Positions 8,362 to 16,470 of a DNA stretch of 64,000 bases are shown here, in pieces; position 1 is the first letter of the stretch; each line of letters opens with the position of its first letter. Made by a program: the position numbers and the translations under genes. Origin of the DNA: Ktedonobacter racemifer DSM 44963 (GTDB taxonomy: Bacteria > Chloroflexota > Ktedonobacteria > Ktedonobacterales > Ktedonobacteraceae); NCBI RefSeq assembly GCF_000178855.1, contig NZ_ADVG01000004.1, positions 558,001 through 622,000 of the forward strand. Direction: 5' to 3'. The notes below the pieces were generated by a model. The model did no database searches. It saw only the letters and a program-made list of their open reading frames with translations, and was not told the origin of the DNA.

Positions 8362-9786
8362 ATGAGCAAGAATGAGAAAGATTCTTTCCTGGATAATGAC
8401 GAGTATGAGCTACAGGTAGTCGATCTGGACGATCCAGAAAGACAGGGCCACACACCAGCAAAAAAAGCATTTCTTTTCAATGTCTATAGAAAGGCCCTCA
8501 AACGGCGAACCGCTACGCTCGATCTTCCTGCCTGGCTGCGAAGCCGCAAAACTCAGGCATCGCTGGTAACACTGGTCGTCTTGCTCGGTTTTGTCTCACT
8601 CATCATCATGAGCGGCTCCTGGGCTTTATTCATAAATACTTCCAGAGCACCGGAGTCTGTCGCTAAAGCCAGCACAGTCCAGGCCAGCACTCCCTGCTAT
8701 AGCGCCGCGCTCTCCCCCGATAACCAGCGTATCGCTACCCTGGAACGCGAATACTGCCTTCAGCCCTCACTCTCTCCTCCCTCACGGCAACCCGGTGACG
8801 CCTTGATACAGGTTTTTAGAGCCAGCAACAAGCAGGCATTAAAGCGCTTCACCCTGTACAGCATGATCCTCAATCAAGCTATAGCCCAGAAGCTCCCCAC
8901 CCAGAACTTTCTGGATGTGCAATACCAACAAATTGCCTGGTCACCTGATGGCAAACAACTCATCTGCGCCTTTGAAATTTCCCTGTCACGGCCTGCCACC
9001 CTCGTCTATCCCAATGCCCTCTGGGGACTCTGGCAACTAAACGAGGCATCTGGTGCTATCAGTGTACTCTTCGCGCAACAAAACCAGGATAACTTTCTCT
9101 CAGATACATTGTCATACGCCGTCTGGGATTTGCAGAGTGGTTCCGTCCTGCCAGCCCAAAAGGCTCTTCAGGAGATTATATGGGATTCGCCACGTTTCTC
9201 CTGGGGCAAGAATGGCCAGTTATTGGCTCATCCTGCCCAGGATGAATCTGCGCAACCCGTTGGCCTCCCCTTACAGGGGCAGGGCTTCACGCTCTGGCAA
9301 CCTGGCCTCATCCAACCCCAAAACGGCCTTTTACAACCCCGCTTTAGCTGGAGCACCACCTTCTTCGCCTGGTCTCCGGATCGCCGCTACCTGGCGCTGT
9401 TCGCCTGGTCCTCGCATGTCGAACACCTCAATGAGCATCTCTCGGCCACGCCCCCCGAAACCAATGTCCTGCCCAGCATCCGGGTCCACGACAACGCGCT
9501 CAATAGCCTGCTCATTCAGGGACCAGGAACAGGTTCCTATGCCTGGCGGCCTGACGGACGCTTGCTGGCGCGCTATAACTTCTCGGCCACGCGCATAGAA
9601 TTATACGATTGCGCGACGGGCGCACGCCTGCGAACCATCACGGTCAAACCAGGCCAGGATACAAAGACTGTGCCTCTCCCACAAAGTGGAGTTGACCCTG
9701 GCGTCCTCCAGTGGTCCACTGATAACACACACCTTCTGCTGGTCCTGGGCAATAAGCTCCAGCAAGTCAGCGAGGTTCCCCTTTAA
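8362..9786 (+). CDS. Membrane-anchored WD40-like/TolB-type beta-propeller protein
   Basis: Start at ATG 8362, seven bases after AAGGA; an upstream in-frame start at 8290 lacks a binding site. 474 residues: an acidic cytoplasmic N-terminus, one membrane helix near residues 72-95 (ASLVTLVVLLGFVSLIIMSG), then an extracytoplasmic beta-propeller with repeated WSPDGK/WSPDRR/WRPDGR signatures. Such propellers are binding scaffolds; no enzymatic site is seen. The gene stands alone, followed 89 bp later by a VOC gene on the same strand. Partner unknown. Confidence 0.65.
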   Translation: MSKNEKDSFLDNDEYELQVVDLDDPERQGHTPAKKAFLFNVYRKALKRRTATLDLPAWLRSRKTQASLVTLVVLLGFVSLIIMSGSWALFINTSRAPESVAKASTVQASTPCYSAALSPDNQRIATLEREYCLQPSLSPPSRQPGDALIQVFRASNKQALKRFTLYSMILNQAIAQKLPTQNFLDVQYQQIAWSPDGKQLICAFEISLSRPATLVYPNALWGLWQLNEASGAISVLFAQQNQDNFLSDTLSYAVWDLQSGSVLPAQKALQEIIWDSPRFSWGKNGQLLAHPAQDESAQPVGLPLQGQGFTLWQPGLIQPQNGLLQPRFSWSTTFFAWSPDRRYLALFAWSSHVEHLNEHLSATPPETNVLPSIRVHDNALNSLLIQGPGTGSYAWRPDGRLLARYNFSATRIELYDCATGARLRTITVKPGQDTKTVPLPQSGVDPGVLQWSTDNTHLLLVLGNKLQQVSEVPL

Positions 9787-9875
9787 TCGAAACGAGTGCC
9801 CATTGCGGCGCTTTCGTGTTTTGTTGTAAGCTTGCCAGAAGACAATACCTAACATAATGCAAGGAGCCTACATTT

Positions 9876-10280
9876 ATGCAGATTCGCCGACTTGATCACG
9901 TCAGTTTATACGTGCGCGACGTGGAGCACTCGCGCCAATTCTATGCCCAGGTGCTTGGCATGGAGGAGATCGCTCGCCCGGGCAGCTTCAACTTCCCTGG
10001 TGCCTGGCTCAAAAAGGGGAGCGCCATTATCCACCTCATCGGCGAGGATACCCCTGGACGCGTCGACGCTATCTACGCTGGCAGCTACACCCAGCATGAA
10101 CTCACCCTTGGGCGCGACACCCATGTCGCCTTCGAAGTCGAGGACCTCGAAGCAGCCCAGCAGCACCTCAAGGCCCACAACATCGAGATCGTCGGCGGCC
10201 CCAAACCCCGTGGCGATGGCGTCACCCAACTCTACGTCCGCGACCCCGACGGCTACGTCATCGAACTCTTCTCCTGGTGA
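9876..10280 (+). CDS. VOC-family (glyoxalase/dioxygenase-fold) protein
   Basis: 134 residues; AAGGAG lies 11 bases before ATG 9876. Two beta-alpha-beta-beta-beta modules are recognisable: LDHVSLYVRDVEHSRQFY with a metal-ligand His at residue 8, HLIGED near 53, THVAFEVEDLEAAQQHL, and RDPDGYVIELFSW with the likely metal-binding Glu near 130. Ligands are consistent with a metal-dependent glyoxalase or fosfomycin-type thiol transferase; the substrate is open. Its stop codon lies inside a long hairpin shared with the convergent small gene downstream. Confidence 0.8.
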   Translation: MQIRRLDHVSLYVRDVEHSRQFYAQVLGMEEIARPGSFNFPGAWLKKGSAIIHLIGEDTPGRVDAIYAGSYTQHELTLGRDTHVAFEVEDLEAAQQHLKAHNIEIVGGPKPRGDGVTQLYVRDPDGYVIELFSW

Positions 10281-10357
10281 ATAAATAGAAGCAGCAAAAG
10301 AGGCTGGATTGATCTAGTAGATCAGTCCAGCCTCTTTTGCTGCTTCTATTTATTCAC
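10277..10357. terminator. 38-bp-arm hairpin shared by two convergent genes
   Basis: Arms 10277-10314 and 10320-10357 pair with a single G-T mismatch around TAGTA. The TGA of the VOC gene (10278-10280) and the TAA of the convergent small membrane protein (10350-10352) both lie inside the arms. No T-tract follows. A bidirectional terminator is the simplest reading. Confidence 0.8.
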
Positions 10358-10469
10358 CGCACTGTTGTTTATCGATGGTGCGTTTCTCAATCTCATAGGA
10401 AATAGTCATAAAGCCGAAGGCCGCCACAGCGATCAGGACAATGAGCAGGAGTGCGAGGATAGTTGCCAT
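10350..10469 (-). CDS. Small single-span membrane protein (39 aa)
   Basis: A short gene with a strong site: AAAGGAG seven bases before ATG 10467-10469. It encodes MATILALLLIVLIAVAAFGF followed by MTISYEIEKRTIDKQQCGE: one membrane helix and a charged 19-residue tail with a penultimate-region Cys. Its stop is inside the long hairpin it shares with the VOC gene. Function unknown; the ribosome binding site, helix and position make it very likely real. Confidence 0.7.
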   Translation of the reverse strand: MATILALLLIVLIAVAAFGFMTISYEIEKRTIDKQQCGE

Positions 10470-11082
10470 AATAAATCTCCTTTGCTGGCTGCGTGTGGAA
10501 ATAACAGCATTAGGGAATACCCATATTCAATAAGTGGTCTTTTTTTACTATACGTGTACATATTCAGAGGCTGCAGATCAATCGTGTGAGCGGAGCTAGC
10601 CGCTGCGAAGCGGCGTTCACGATTGCTTTTCAATAACAAAACATTAAAGTTGAGGTTGTCTCTACTACAGGAAACACATCCCACCAGAAAATTATTCCCG
10701 CCCATACTTCCACAATAAAAAACGTTTCAAGCAAGCGTTTTGGTCACTCTTTTGCCTCAACAATTTGGTATTCCATTAAACACAGACGCAAAATCTGGGT
10801 TAAGGCGCGACACGCTGACATAGTTCTAAGGTCCTGGATAAACGTATCCAACTTGACCGATCCATACCCATTCGGATACAGTTTGTAGGAGCGCTATGGT
10901 GCGCCGCCTAGTATATGCGCTCTGGCAGTTTAGATGTAACGAACGAATACTCGCCTTGCGCTACATACATTTGGGCTTCCCGGTCAGCTAAAAAGAGGAG
11001 GTCTGGGTTTTAGGGAGGTCTTGTAAGCCATCTGTAACTGTCCTGAGGGACACTTCAGATTCTGGAAGGGATTAAGTGTAGT
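10470..11082. other. Long intergenic region with imperfect palindrome and a possible 31-codon ORF
   Basis: At about 10579-10625 lies an imperfect inverted repeat bounded by AATCGTG and CACGATT with internal GCGG/CCGC stems. At 10896-10991 a 31-codon frame (MVRRLVYALWQFRCNERILA...) follows GTAGGAG five bases upstream; it is arginine-rich with no known match and I give it low weight. The rest is presumably promoter sequence for the small gene (leftward) and the CHAP gene (rightward). Confidence 0.35.
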
Positions 11083-12120
11083 ATGTCGTTTTTAGAACGT
11101 CGCTCAAAGCGTAATTCAAAGAGTTATTGGGAACCCAAAGTAGCTTCCAATCCAGTCATTCAGGAGGCTCCCAACCAGGAGGAAGCGTATGAGATAAAAC
11201 AGCTTCCTTTCCCCGATATAACTACAACCGACGGGATATCACAACTCCCCCCCACGCCTACCACAACAAGCCAGCCTAATACAGGCCCTATTTATACGAC
11301 CGGTACGCTGAAAGCTATCCTCGATACCACGAAGACCCCTGGTACAACTCAGCCATTCGCTACCAGTGCGTACCGGAGCAATACAACGGCCCTACGCATC
11401 CCCGTGGTCATCAAGGGGTCAGGTAAACAGAGCACTGGCATGCTTCCGCCTCAGCCCAAGGGCAGGCGCTTGATGCTCCATGTGACGGTTACCGCGCTCC
11501 TGCTCTTTATTATGGCTGGCTCACTGATGGCTGTGGCCGCCGTTGGCGATGTGGGCGCACACACTGGAACAGGCAGCTCCTCCCCAAGCACAAATGGGAT
11601 GTATAATTCGAGTGGGGATAACTCGGCACTGCTGGCTCAACAGGCAGCGACCGCTACGGCGGTGACACAGGATGGCTATGAGCCTCCCCGGCAGACACCC
11701 AAGACCAGTAGCGCACCTGCTCCCGCTCCCACCTATGCCGGTGTCACCCCTGGACCTACCCTTGGTGGCTCTGGCAACCATTTCTTCCAGGGTCAGTGTA
11801 CCTATTGGGCGGCGTACCGCTTCCACCAGCTTACAAACGTGTGGGTTCCCTGGCTGGGCGACGCCTGGCAATGGTCGGGACAGGCCGCAGCCTATGGATG
11901 GCATGTCTCCAGTAGTCCCTCCGTTGGCGCTATCATCGTGCTGCAACCCGGCGTCCAGGGCGCTGGCGGCTATGGACACGTGGCTATCGTCGAGCACATC
12001 AACTCAAATGGCAGCGTCTATGTCAGCACCTACAACTGGTATGCCGGTGGCGGCGGCTTTGGTATCCTCTCCTACTGGACCTTCTCGCCCGGTAGTGGTG
12101 TCTCGTTCGTCACCCTCTAA
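11083..12120 (+). CDS. Membrane-anchored CHAP-domain peptidoglycan hydrolase
   Basis: 345 residues. The N-terminal ~128 residues are disordered, Thr/Pro rich and cytoplasmic; a membrane helix follows (LMLHVTVTALLLFIMAGSLM, about 129-150), then a Ser/Thr/Pro linker and a C-terminal CHAP domain. The catalytic Cys is in GQCTYWAAYR (about 238) and the His in GYGHVAIVE (about 299), with an Asn/Tyr-rich end typical of this fold. CHAP domains cleave peptide bonds of the cell wall as amidases or endopeptidases. The signal-anchor suggests a wall-remodelling enzyme held at the membrane. Monocistronic; a long hairpin follows. Confidence 0.8.
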   Translation: MSFLERRSKRNSKSYWEPKVASNPVIQEAPNQEEAYEIKQLPFPDITTTDGISQLPPTPTTTSQPNTGPIYTTGTLKAILDTTKTPGTTQPFATSAYRSNTTALRIPVVIKGSGKQSTGMLPPQPKGRRLMLHVTVTALLLFIMAGSLMAVAAVGDVGAHTGTGSSSPSTNGMYNSSGDNSALLAQQAATATAVTQDGYEPPRQTPKTSSAPAPAPTYAGVTPGPTLGGSGNHFFQGQCTYWAAYRFHQLTNVWVPWLGDAWQWSGQAAAYGWHVSSSPSVGAIIVLQPGVQGAGGYGHVAIVEHINSNGSVYVSTYNWYAGGGGFGILSYWTFSPGSGVSFVTL

Positions 12121-12166
12121 TTGATATATAGGCATCTAGAGAGATATTAGCTAGCCATCGGCGGGT

Positions 12167-12231
12167 CTCTGGTTATAGAATGTGGTGGGGAAGTGCCTGA
12201 GGCACTTCCCCACCACATTCTATAACCAGAG
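12167..12231. terminator. Perfect 31-bp inverted repeat, 3-nt loop
   Basis: Arms 12167-12197 and 12201-12231 are exact complements around TGA. It lies 46 bp after the CHAP gene and ends just 19 bp before the next GTG start, within its leader. No T-tract. Could terminate CHAP transcripts or shape the leader of the following gene. Confidence 0.75.
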
Positions 12232-12249
12232 GGCAGAGGGAGGACGACA

Positions 12250-13170
12250 GTGTTTCCTTATTTTCCTTTAAAGGCTGACACTTTCTCTATGGCTATGGGG
12301 ACACAGGCCCTGGAAAACGGTCGCCTTATCGAGATTGATGCCGATCACTATGCACCTGAGATACAACTCAAACGTGCACTCCTGGCAGACGACCAGAATC
12401 ACTATCTGCACGCCCCTCAGGAGACCTTGCCCGCCCAATGGGAGGTCGTGGAACTGCTTTTAGAGCAGCTTGCCCGCGACTACCCCCACTATTTCTCACT
12501 AACGAAGAACGGCAAGCAAGTGACATGGCACAATAGCCTGCTTCAAGAGGTGACGACGTTTGAAATGGGCCAGGCCACCAGCCTCCCCTATGCGCCCCTG
12601 GATTGGCTGGGAAGGCAGGTTCAGGAAGACTTGCTTCTGCTGCGCGCCGATACGACACAGGGCATCCCCCTGGTCGCGGGCCAGCTCTGCTTCCCCAATG
12701 CCTGGTGCCTGGAGGAGAAACTTGGCAAGTCGTTCTTAGCTATTCACCAGGAGGTACCGCTCTTCGCGGAGCACATCGGACGCTCGTCCTACCTCTTGCT
12801 GGAACGCTTAAAGGTTGGCAGGCCCGCCTGGCGTCTCAACTGGGCCATCAAGAACATCCCCAGACTCAATCTCACGCCCAGATATGCTCACGAGGTGGCA
12901 CAGGCGCAACGTGAACTCACATCCGACACGATTGGCGCGCGCTGCCTGCTACGCGTAGAACGCCAGGCACTCATCCGTCTGCCTCGCACACAGGGTATTC
13001 TCTTCACCATCCACACCTACCAGGAACCCATAGCCACCATCGCGCAAAACGGTCAGCAAGCCAGGACCCTCCTGGGCGTCCTCCAGACGACCCCGCCTGA
13101 AGTCTTGCAATATAAGGGCATCGCTCCTTTCGCTCCCATGCTCATCGACTACCTTCTCGATCAGCTCTAA
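12250..13170 (+). CDS. HODM (heme-dependent oxidative N-demethylase) alpha-like protein, DUF3445
   Basis: 306 residues from GTG 12250, with GAGGGAGGA about seven bases upstream. The sequence fits the DUF3445/HODM alpha-subunit family: an N-terminal FPYFPLKADTFSMAMGT segment, LPLAGQLCFP-like PLVAGQLCFPNAWCLEEKLG in the middle, NWAIKN, and RVERQALIRLPRT near residue 235 with a terminal IAPFAPMLIDYLLDQL. Members bind heme through a PAS-like fold and oxidatively demethylate amines such as dimethylamine. The partner subunits that complete the amine oxidase in other bacteria are not next to this gene, so it may be a stand-alone relative. Confidence 0.7.
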   Translation: MFPYFPLKADTFSMAMGTQALENGRLIEIDADHYAPEIQLKRALLADDQNHYLHAPQETLPAQWEVVELLLEQLARDYPHYFSLTKNGKQVTWHNSLLQEVTTFEMGQATSLPYAPLDWLGRQVQEDLLLLRADTTQGIPLVAGQLCFPNAWCLEEKLGKSFLAIHQEVPLFAEHIGRSSYLLLERLKVGRPAWRLNWAIKNIPRLNLTPRYAHEVAQAQRELTSDTIGARCLLRVERQALIRLPRTQGILFTIHTYQEPIATIAQNGQQARTLLGVLQTTPPEVLQYKGIAPFAPMLIDYLLDQL

Positions 13171-13244
13171 GGTATCGGCCTGTGGGCACGCCAACGATGA
13201 ATTGTGGGCCTCCAATCCATGCCAGCTTTGACCCTATAAGTTAG

Positions 13245-13718
13245 CTACCCCAGTATCTTGCGCATGTTGATGTTGGTGGGGACATAGCCAAGCTTTTCAT
13301 ACATCTGGAGGGCACCCTTGTTGTGGCCGAAGACGTGCAGGCCAATGGAGGAGAGGCCAAGTTCGCGCACCTTCTCTTCCATGAGTTGGAAGGCCTGTGA
13401 GCCATAGCCGTGTCTGCGATGGGCCTCATCGATTTTGACGTCATAGACGAAGGCCATTGGCTCGGCGCTCCATGTGACACGCGCGAACCAGAGGATGCCA
13501 ACGTGCGCGTCGCGCTGCTCATCATAGATCGAGTATAAATAGTGGTCTGGCGTCTGCACCCCCTCCGGCAGATAGTTTTGAAATTCTTTTCGCGACTCCT
13601 CGTAAGCGTTCTCAGCCGTCCAGCGCCCTCCCTTGATATGGTCCTCCGCATACTCTCGAATGGAATGGCTTAAGTACTGCTCAAATTGCTCCTCGGTCAT
13701 GGATACCAGTTGCGTCAT
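13245..13718 (-). CDS. GNAT-family N-acetyltransferase
   Basis: 157 residues from ATG 13718; AAGGAG lies seven bases upstream. The acetyl-CoA loop is RRHGYGSQA within IDEAHRRHGYGSQAFQLMEE, preceded by FVYDVKIDE and followed by GLHVFGHNKGALQMYEKLGY, the typical C-terminal GNAT motif. N-terminal EEQFEQYLSHSIREYAEDHI is common among uncharacterised small-molecule acetyltransferases of this group. Convergent with the HODM-like gene. Substrate unknown. Confidence 0.85.
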   Translation of the reverse strand: MTQLVSMTEEQFEQYLSHSIREYAEDHIKGGRWTAENAYEESRKEFQNYLPEGVQTPDHYLYSIYDEQRDAHVGILWFARVTWSAEPMAFVYDVKIDEAHRRHGYGSQAFQLMEEKVRELGLSSIGLHVFGHNKGALQMYEKLGYVPTNINMRKILG

Positions 13719-13923
13719 ACAGCATCTCCTTTTTCTCTTACTTTATAGATACGCCTCATTCTAACACAGGCAGATTATCCGCCGCACTTGGAGCATTCAG
13801 ACGAGTTGGTATTCCTGTGTCGACCCGCAAAGCGGGCGCGTCGTGATATCTCCTGTGAGGAGAAAACAAAGCCTCATGGATCAATAAGCCAGGAGATAAG
13901 ATGCCGAAAGGAGGCACATTTCT

Positions 13924-14523
13924 ATGGGCATCTCACGTTATGATCCCTTCGGTGAGGGATTAAGCCTGCGCAACGCCATCAACCAGCTTTTTGAACAGAG
14001 TTTCATACGACCGCATCTGTTTGGCGAAGGCGTTGAGACAAGCCTACCTGTAGATGTCTACGAGGAGAACAATAACTATGTCGTACGTGCGGCACTACCA
14101 GGGATGAAACCTGAAGACATCAGCCTGACCATCGATCAGCATATGCTCACCATCCATGGCCAGTATCGCCGTAGCTCTGATGTTCCACAAGGCAACTGGC
14201 TCGTACATGAGCTTCACTCGGGAACATTCACCCGAAGCATGAGCTTTGAACGTCCTGTTGACATGGACCATGTACAAACCGAGTATGAAAATGGGATCCT
14301 GACCATACGCCTACCTGTGAGTGAGGCGGCTCGTCCGCGCCATATCGCCCTTCAGGCAAGTCAGGAGCAAGCACGAGGTACTATTGAAGCCCCACAATCA
14401 CGGGCGTCGGAGAGTGGTGCGTCCTCTGCGACAGCCAGCCAGCAGCAACCATCTCCAACCCCTGAACAGCGGTCAGCATCCATGGATGAATCACAGCGTC
14501 CATCCACTGACCTTGGACGCTAG
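13924..14523 (+). CDS. Hsp20/alpha-crystallin small heat-shock protein
   Basis: 199 residues; AAGGAGG lies nine bases before ATG 13924. The alpha-crystallin domain spans about residues 38-135 (LPVDVYEENNNYVVRAALPG, then EDISLTIDQHMLTIHG, ending ENGILTIRLPVSEAARP with the conserved I-x-I/L anchor). A ~55-residue Ser/Gln/Pro tail is longer than usual. It is a holdase chaperone that binds unfolding proteins. No CIRCE element is present upstream; a small GC hairpin (GACCCGCAAAGCGGGC, about 13822-13837) lies in the promoter region. Followed by an 11-bp stem terminator. Confidence 0.9.
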   Translation: MGISRYDPFGEGLSLRNAINQLFEQSFIRPHLFGEGVETSLPVDVYEENNNYVVRAALPGMKPEDISLTIDQHMLTIHGQYRRSSDVPQGNWLVHELHSGTFTRSMSFERPVDMDHVQTEYENGILTIRLPVSEAARPRHIALQASQEQARGTIEAPQSRASESGASSATASQQQPSPTPEQRSASMDESQRPSTDLGR

Positions 14524-14553
14524 CTACAATAATACTGACAGCCTGTAATCCCT

Positions 14554-14597
14554 GAGAGGCAAAGTTGGCAACACGGCACATGCTTGCTTTGCCTCTC
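14554..14597. terminator. 11-bp stem-loop behind hsp20
   Basis: GAGAGGCAAAG (14554-14564) pairs with CTTTGCCTCTC (14587-14597) over a 22-nt loop, ending 29 bp before the next gene. No strong T-tract; probable terminator or leader structure. Confidence 0.5.
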
Positions 14598-14625
14598 TCC
14601 ACAAGCCACCAGGAAAGGATACATC

Positions 14626-15582
14626 ATGTTAGCCTTGCGCATCACTGAGTTTGGTCCACCCGAAACACTCCATATGAGCGAGATTGAGCGACCTCGTCCA
14701 GGGACAGATGAGGTCCTGGTCGAAATACGCGCTGCCGGACTTAATCCCAGCGACATCGGCAATATTTTGGGTCGCTTCATCCAAACCCAGTTACCGCGCA
14801 TTCCAGGACGTGATTTCGCGGGCATCGTGGTCGAAGGGCCGGAGGAGTTACGCGGGCAGGAGGTCTGGGCCAGTGGGGCCGAGTTTGGTTTTACCCGCGA
14901 TGGCTCGCACGCCCAATATATTGTCGCGCCACGCGATACGCTCAGTCTGAAGCCACACAACCTCTCGATGGAGCAGGCGGGCGCGATTGGCGTGCCTTTC
15001 CTGACAGCCTGGCTTACGCTTCAGGCAAGCGGCGCAAGCAAAGGTGATTCTGTACTGGTACTTGGCGCGCGGGGCGCGGTCGGCAACGCCGCCATCGAAC
15101 TGGGCAAGATGCGCGGCCTGCGCATGTTTGGCGCCCAGCGTGGTGAACCACGGGGCAACGAGCTATACGATGTAATCAACACCGAGCGGCCCGATGCCCA
15201 GACCGACCTTATGAAGCTTACACACGGCGAAGGGGTCAGCGCCTGCATCGATACCGTAGGGGGGCCACTCTTTGACCTGGGACTGACCTGCCTCGCCCAT
15301 GGGGGACGGCTCGTCGCCATTACCGCGCGTGGCGATGGACAGGTACAATTCAATATGCGCGACTTCTATCACCGAGAGCTACACCTGGTAGGAGTAGACT
15401 CGCTTCAGCTTGGCGCCAGCCAGACAGCTCATATCCTCTCTGAGATCAAACAGGGCTTTGAAGCAGGCACCTTGCGCGCCCCCCAGGAGATACGCACCTT
15501 CCCACTACAAGAGGCCCCCAGGGCTTACCAGCTCCTGGCCCAGGGCTCCGCGGGTGGCAAAATAGTCTTTATACCATGCTAA
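14626..15582 (+). CDS. Zinc-less MDR-type NADPH:quinone oxidoreductase
   Basis: 318 residues from ATG 14626 behind AGGAAAGGA. The fold is a medium-chain dehydrogenase: GroES-like half (ITEFGPPETLHMSEIERP, AAGLNPSDIGN, PGRDFAGIVVEG) and Rossmann half with the cofactor loop VLGARGAVGNAAIELGK. The zinc-binding Cys/His set of alcohol dehydrogenases is absent, as in quinone oxidoreductases. It would reduce quinones or enones with NADPH in the cytoplasm. The stop codon overlaps the convergent hypothetical gene by four bases. Confidence 0.85.
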   Translation: MLALRITEFGPPETLHMSEIERPRPGTDEVLVEIRAAGLNPSDIGNILGRFIQTQLPRIPGRDFAGIVVEGPEELRGQEVWASGAEFGFTRDGSHAQYIVAPRDTLSLKPHNLSMEQAGAIGVPFLTAWLTLQASGASKGDSVLVLGARGAVGNAAIELGKMRGLRMFGAQRGEPRGNELYDVINTERPDAQTDLMKLTHGEGVSACIDTVGGPLFDLGLTCLAHGGRLVAITARGDGQVQFNMRDFYHRELHLVGVDSLQLGASQTAHILSEIKQGFEAGTLRAPQEIRTFPLQEAPRAYQLLAQGSAGGKIVFIPC

Positions 15583-16097
15583 AAAACCCTGCTCTCATGC
15601 GCCTGCTCCGCCTGGGGTAACACCAGGCGTGAGCGCAACTGTATAGCTGCCTTGTCTGGGTCAAGAGGATCAGTGATCTCTAGCTCTTTTAGCTCGACGC
15701 GAAAGCTCTTAAGAAAATCAGTGATCTGGCTGCCAAAATCGATGCGCTTATCCTCCACCCACCAGCGAAAGATAGCCTGGTCTTCTTTGCTCATCTGCCG
15801 AATGGTCGCCCAGAGCTGCTTGGGCAGCGAGACTTCTTCCTTTTCTAACAAAAGCGCTTCCCACGAAGAGACACCCTCTTGCATGGGAAGCGCTTCAATA
15901 TGCGCCGCGACCCAACCAATCAAAAAGCGGCGCAGGTTCTCAGGCTGGCGAAGAATCGCCAGGAGCAACCTGCGATTATACTCCTTGAAATAGACCGCCA
16001 GTTGCTCTGTCTCATCTGAGATCTCCGTCTCCTCGTCGGTCACCTCGATATCAAATGACAACACCACCTGCATACGTGAACGCAGTAGCTCGCCCAT
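15579..16097 (-). CDS. Conserved-looking hypothetical protein (172 aa)
   Basis: Starts at ATG 16097 and overlaps the 3' end of the quinone oxidoreductase gene by 4 bp (tail to tail). The protein is acidic and mostly helical: a beta-rich start (MQVVLSFDIEVTDEETE), a long helical middle (LLLAILRQPENLRRFLIGWV) and a C-terminal beta segment (VELKELEITDPLDPDKAAI, RSRLVLPQ). The alternation of two strands around a helical insert suggests a small stand-alone domain. No family recognised; not obviously linked to neighbours. Confidence 0.55.
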   Translation of the reverse strand: MGELLRSRMQVVLSFDIEVTDEETEISDETEQLAVYFKEYNRRLLLAILRQPENLRRFLIGWVAAHIEALPMQEGVSSWEALLLEKEEVSLPKQLWATIRQMSKEDQAIFRWWVEDKRIDFGSQITDFLKSFRVELKELEITDPLDPDKAAIQLRSRLVLPQAEQAHESRVF

Positions 16098-16264
16098 CCT
16101 ACACTCCTTCCAACATCAACACATCGCCCAAGGTATGCACAATCCACAGATGTGTACACCTATAGTATAAAAAATTCCCTTCTCTTTACGAAACCCTGCC
16201 TTACTATTGGCTCCTGACCCTCGGGGAAGCTGCTTGTGGGGCTACACGCCCTCCATAGAGTCAA

Positions 16265-16325
16265 GTGTATTGTGTTGTCCTCTGGCAGCGGGCGGAGCCC
16301 GCTGCCAGAGGACAACACAATACAC
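16265..16325. repeat. Perfect 29-bp inverted repeat, 3-nt loop, between divergent genes
   Basis: Arms 16265-16293 and 16297-16325 are exact complements around GGA. The flanking genes point away from it (start at 16097 on the left, 16471 on the right), so it does not sit behind either. The remaining 16098-16470 is AT-rich and presumably holds the two promoters. Confidence 0.9.
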
Positions 16326-16470
16326 CCTCCATCCTTTTTGGCATATTGCGGATACGCGAAAAAGCGATATAATGGAATGTTAAACTACTTTTTATGATTT
16401 GATTACTTATGGTTAATATGTTATAAGTATCATGTTTATGGTGATATTTTATCTTTGTCTGGAGAGTCGT

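Noticed and set aside
10579..10625. Imperfect palindrome as another member of the long-hairpin set
   Set aside because: Pairing is broken by several mismatches and a bulge, unlike the near-perfect members.
13750..13923. CIRCE/HrcA operator before hsp20
   Set aside because: No TTAGCACTC-n9-GAGTGCTAA-like pair on either strand.
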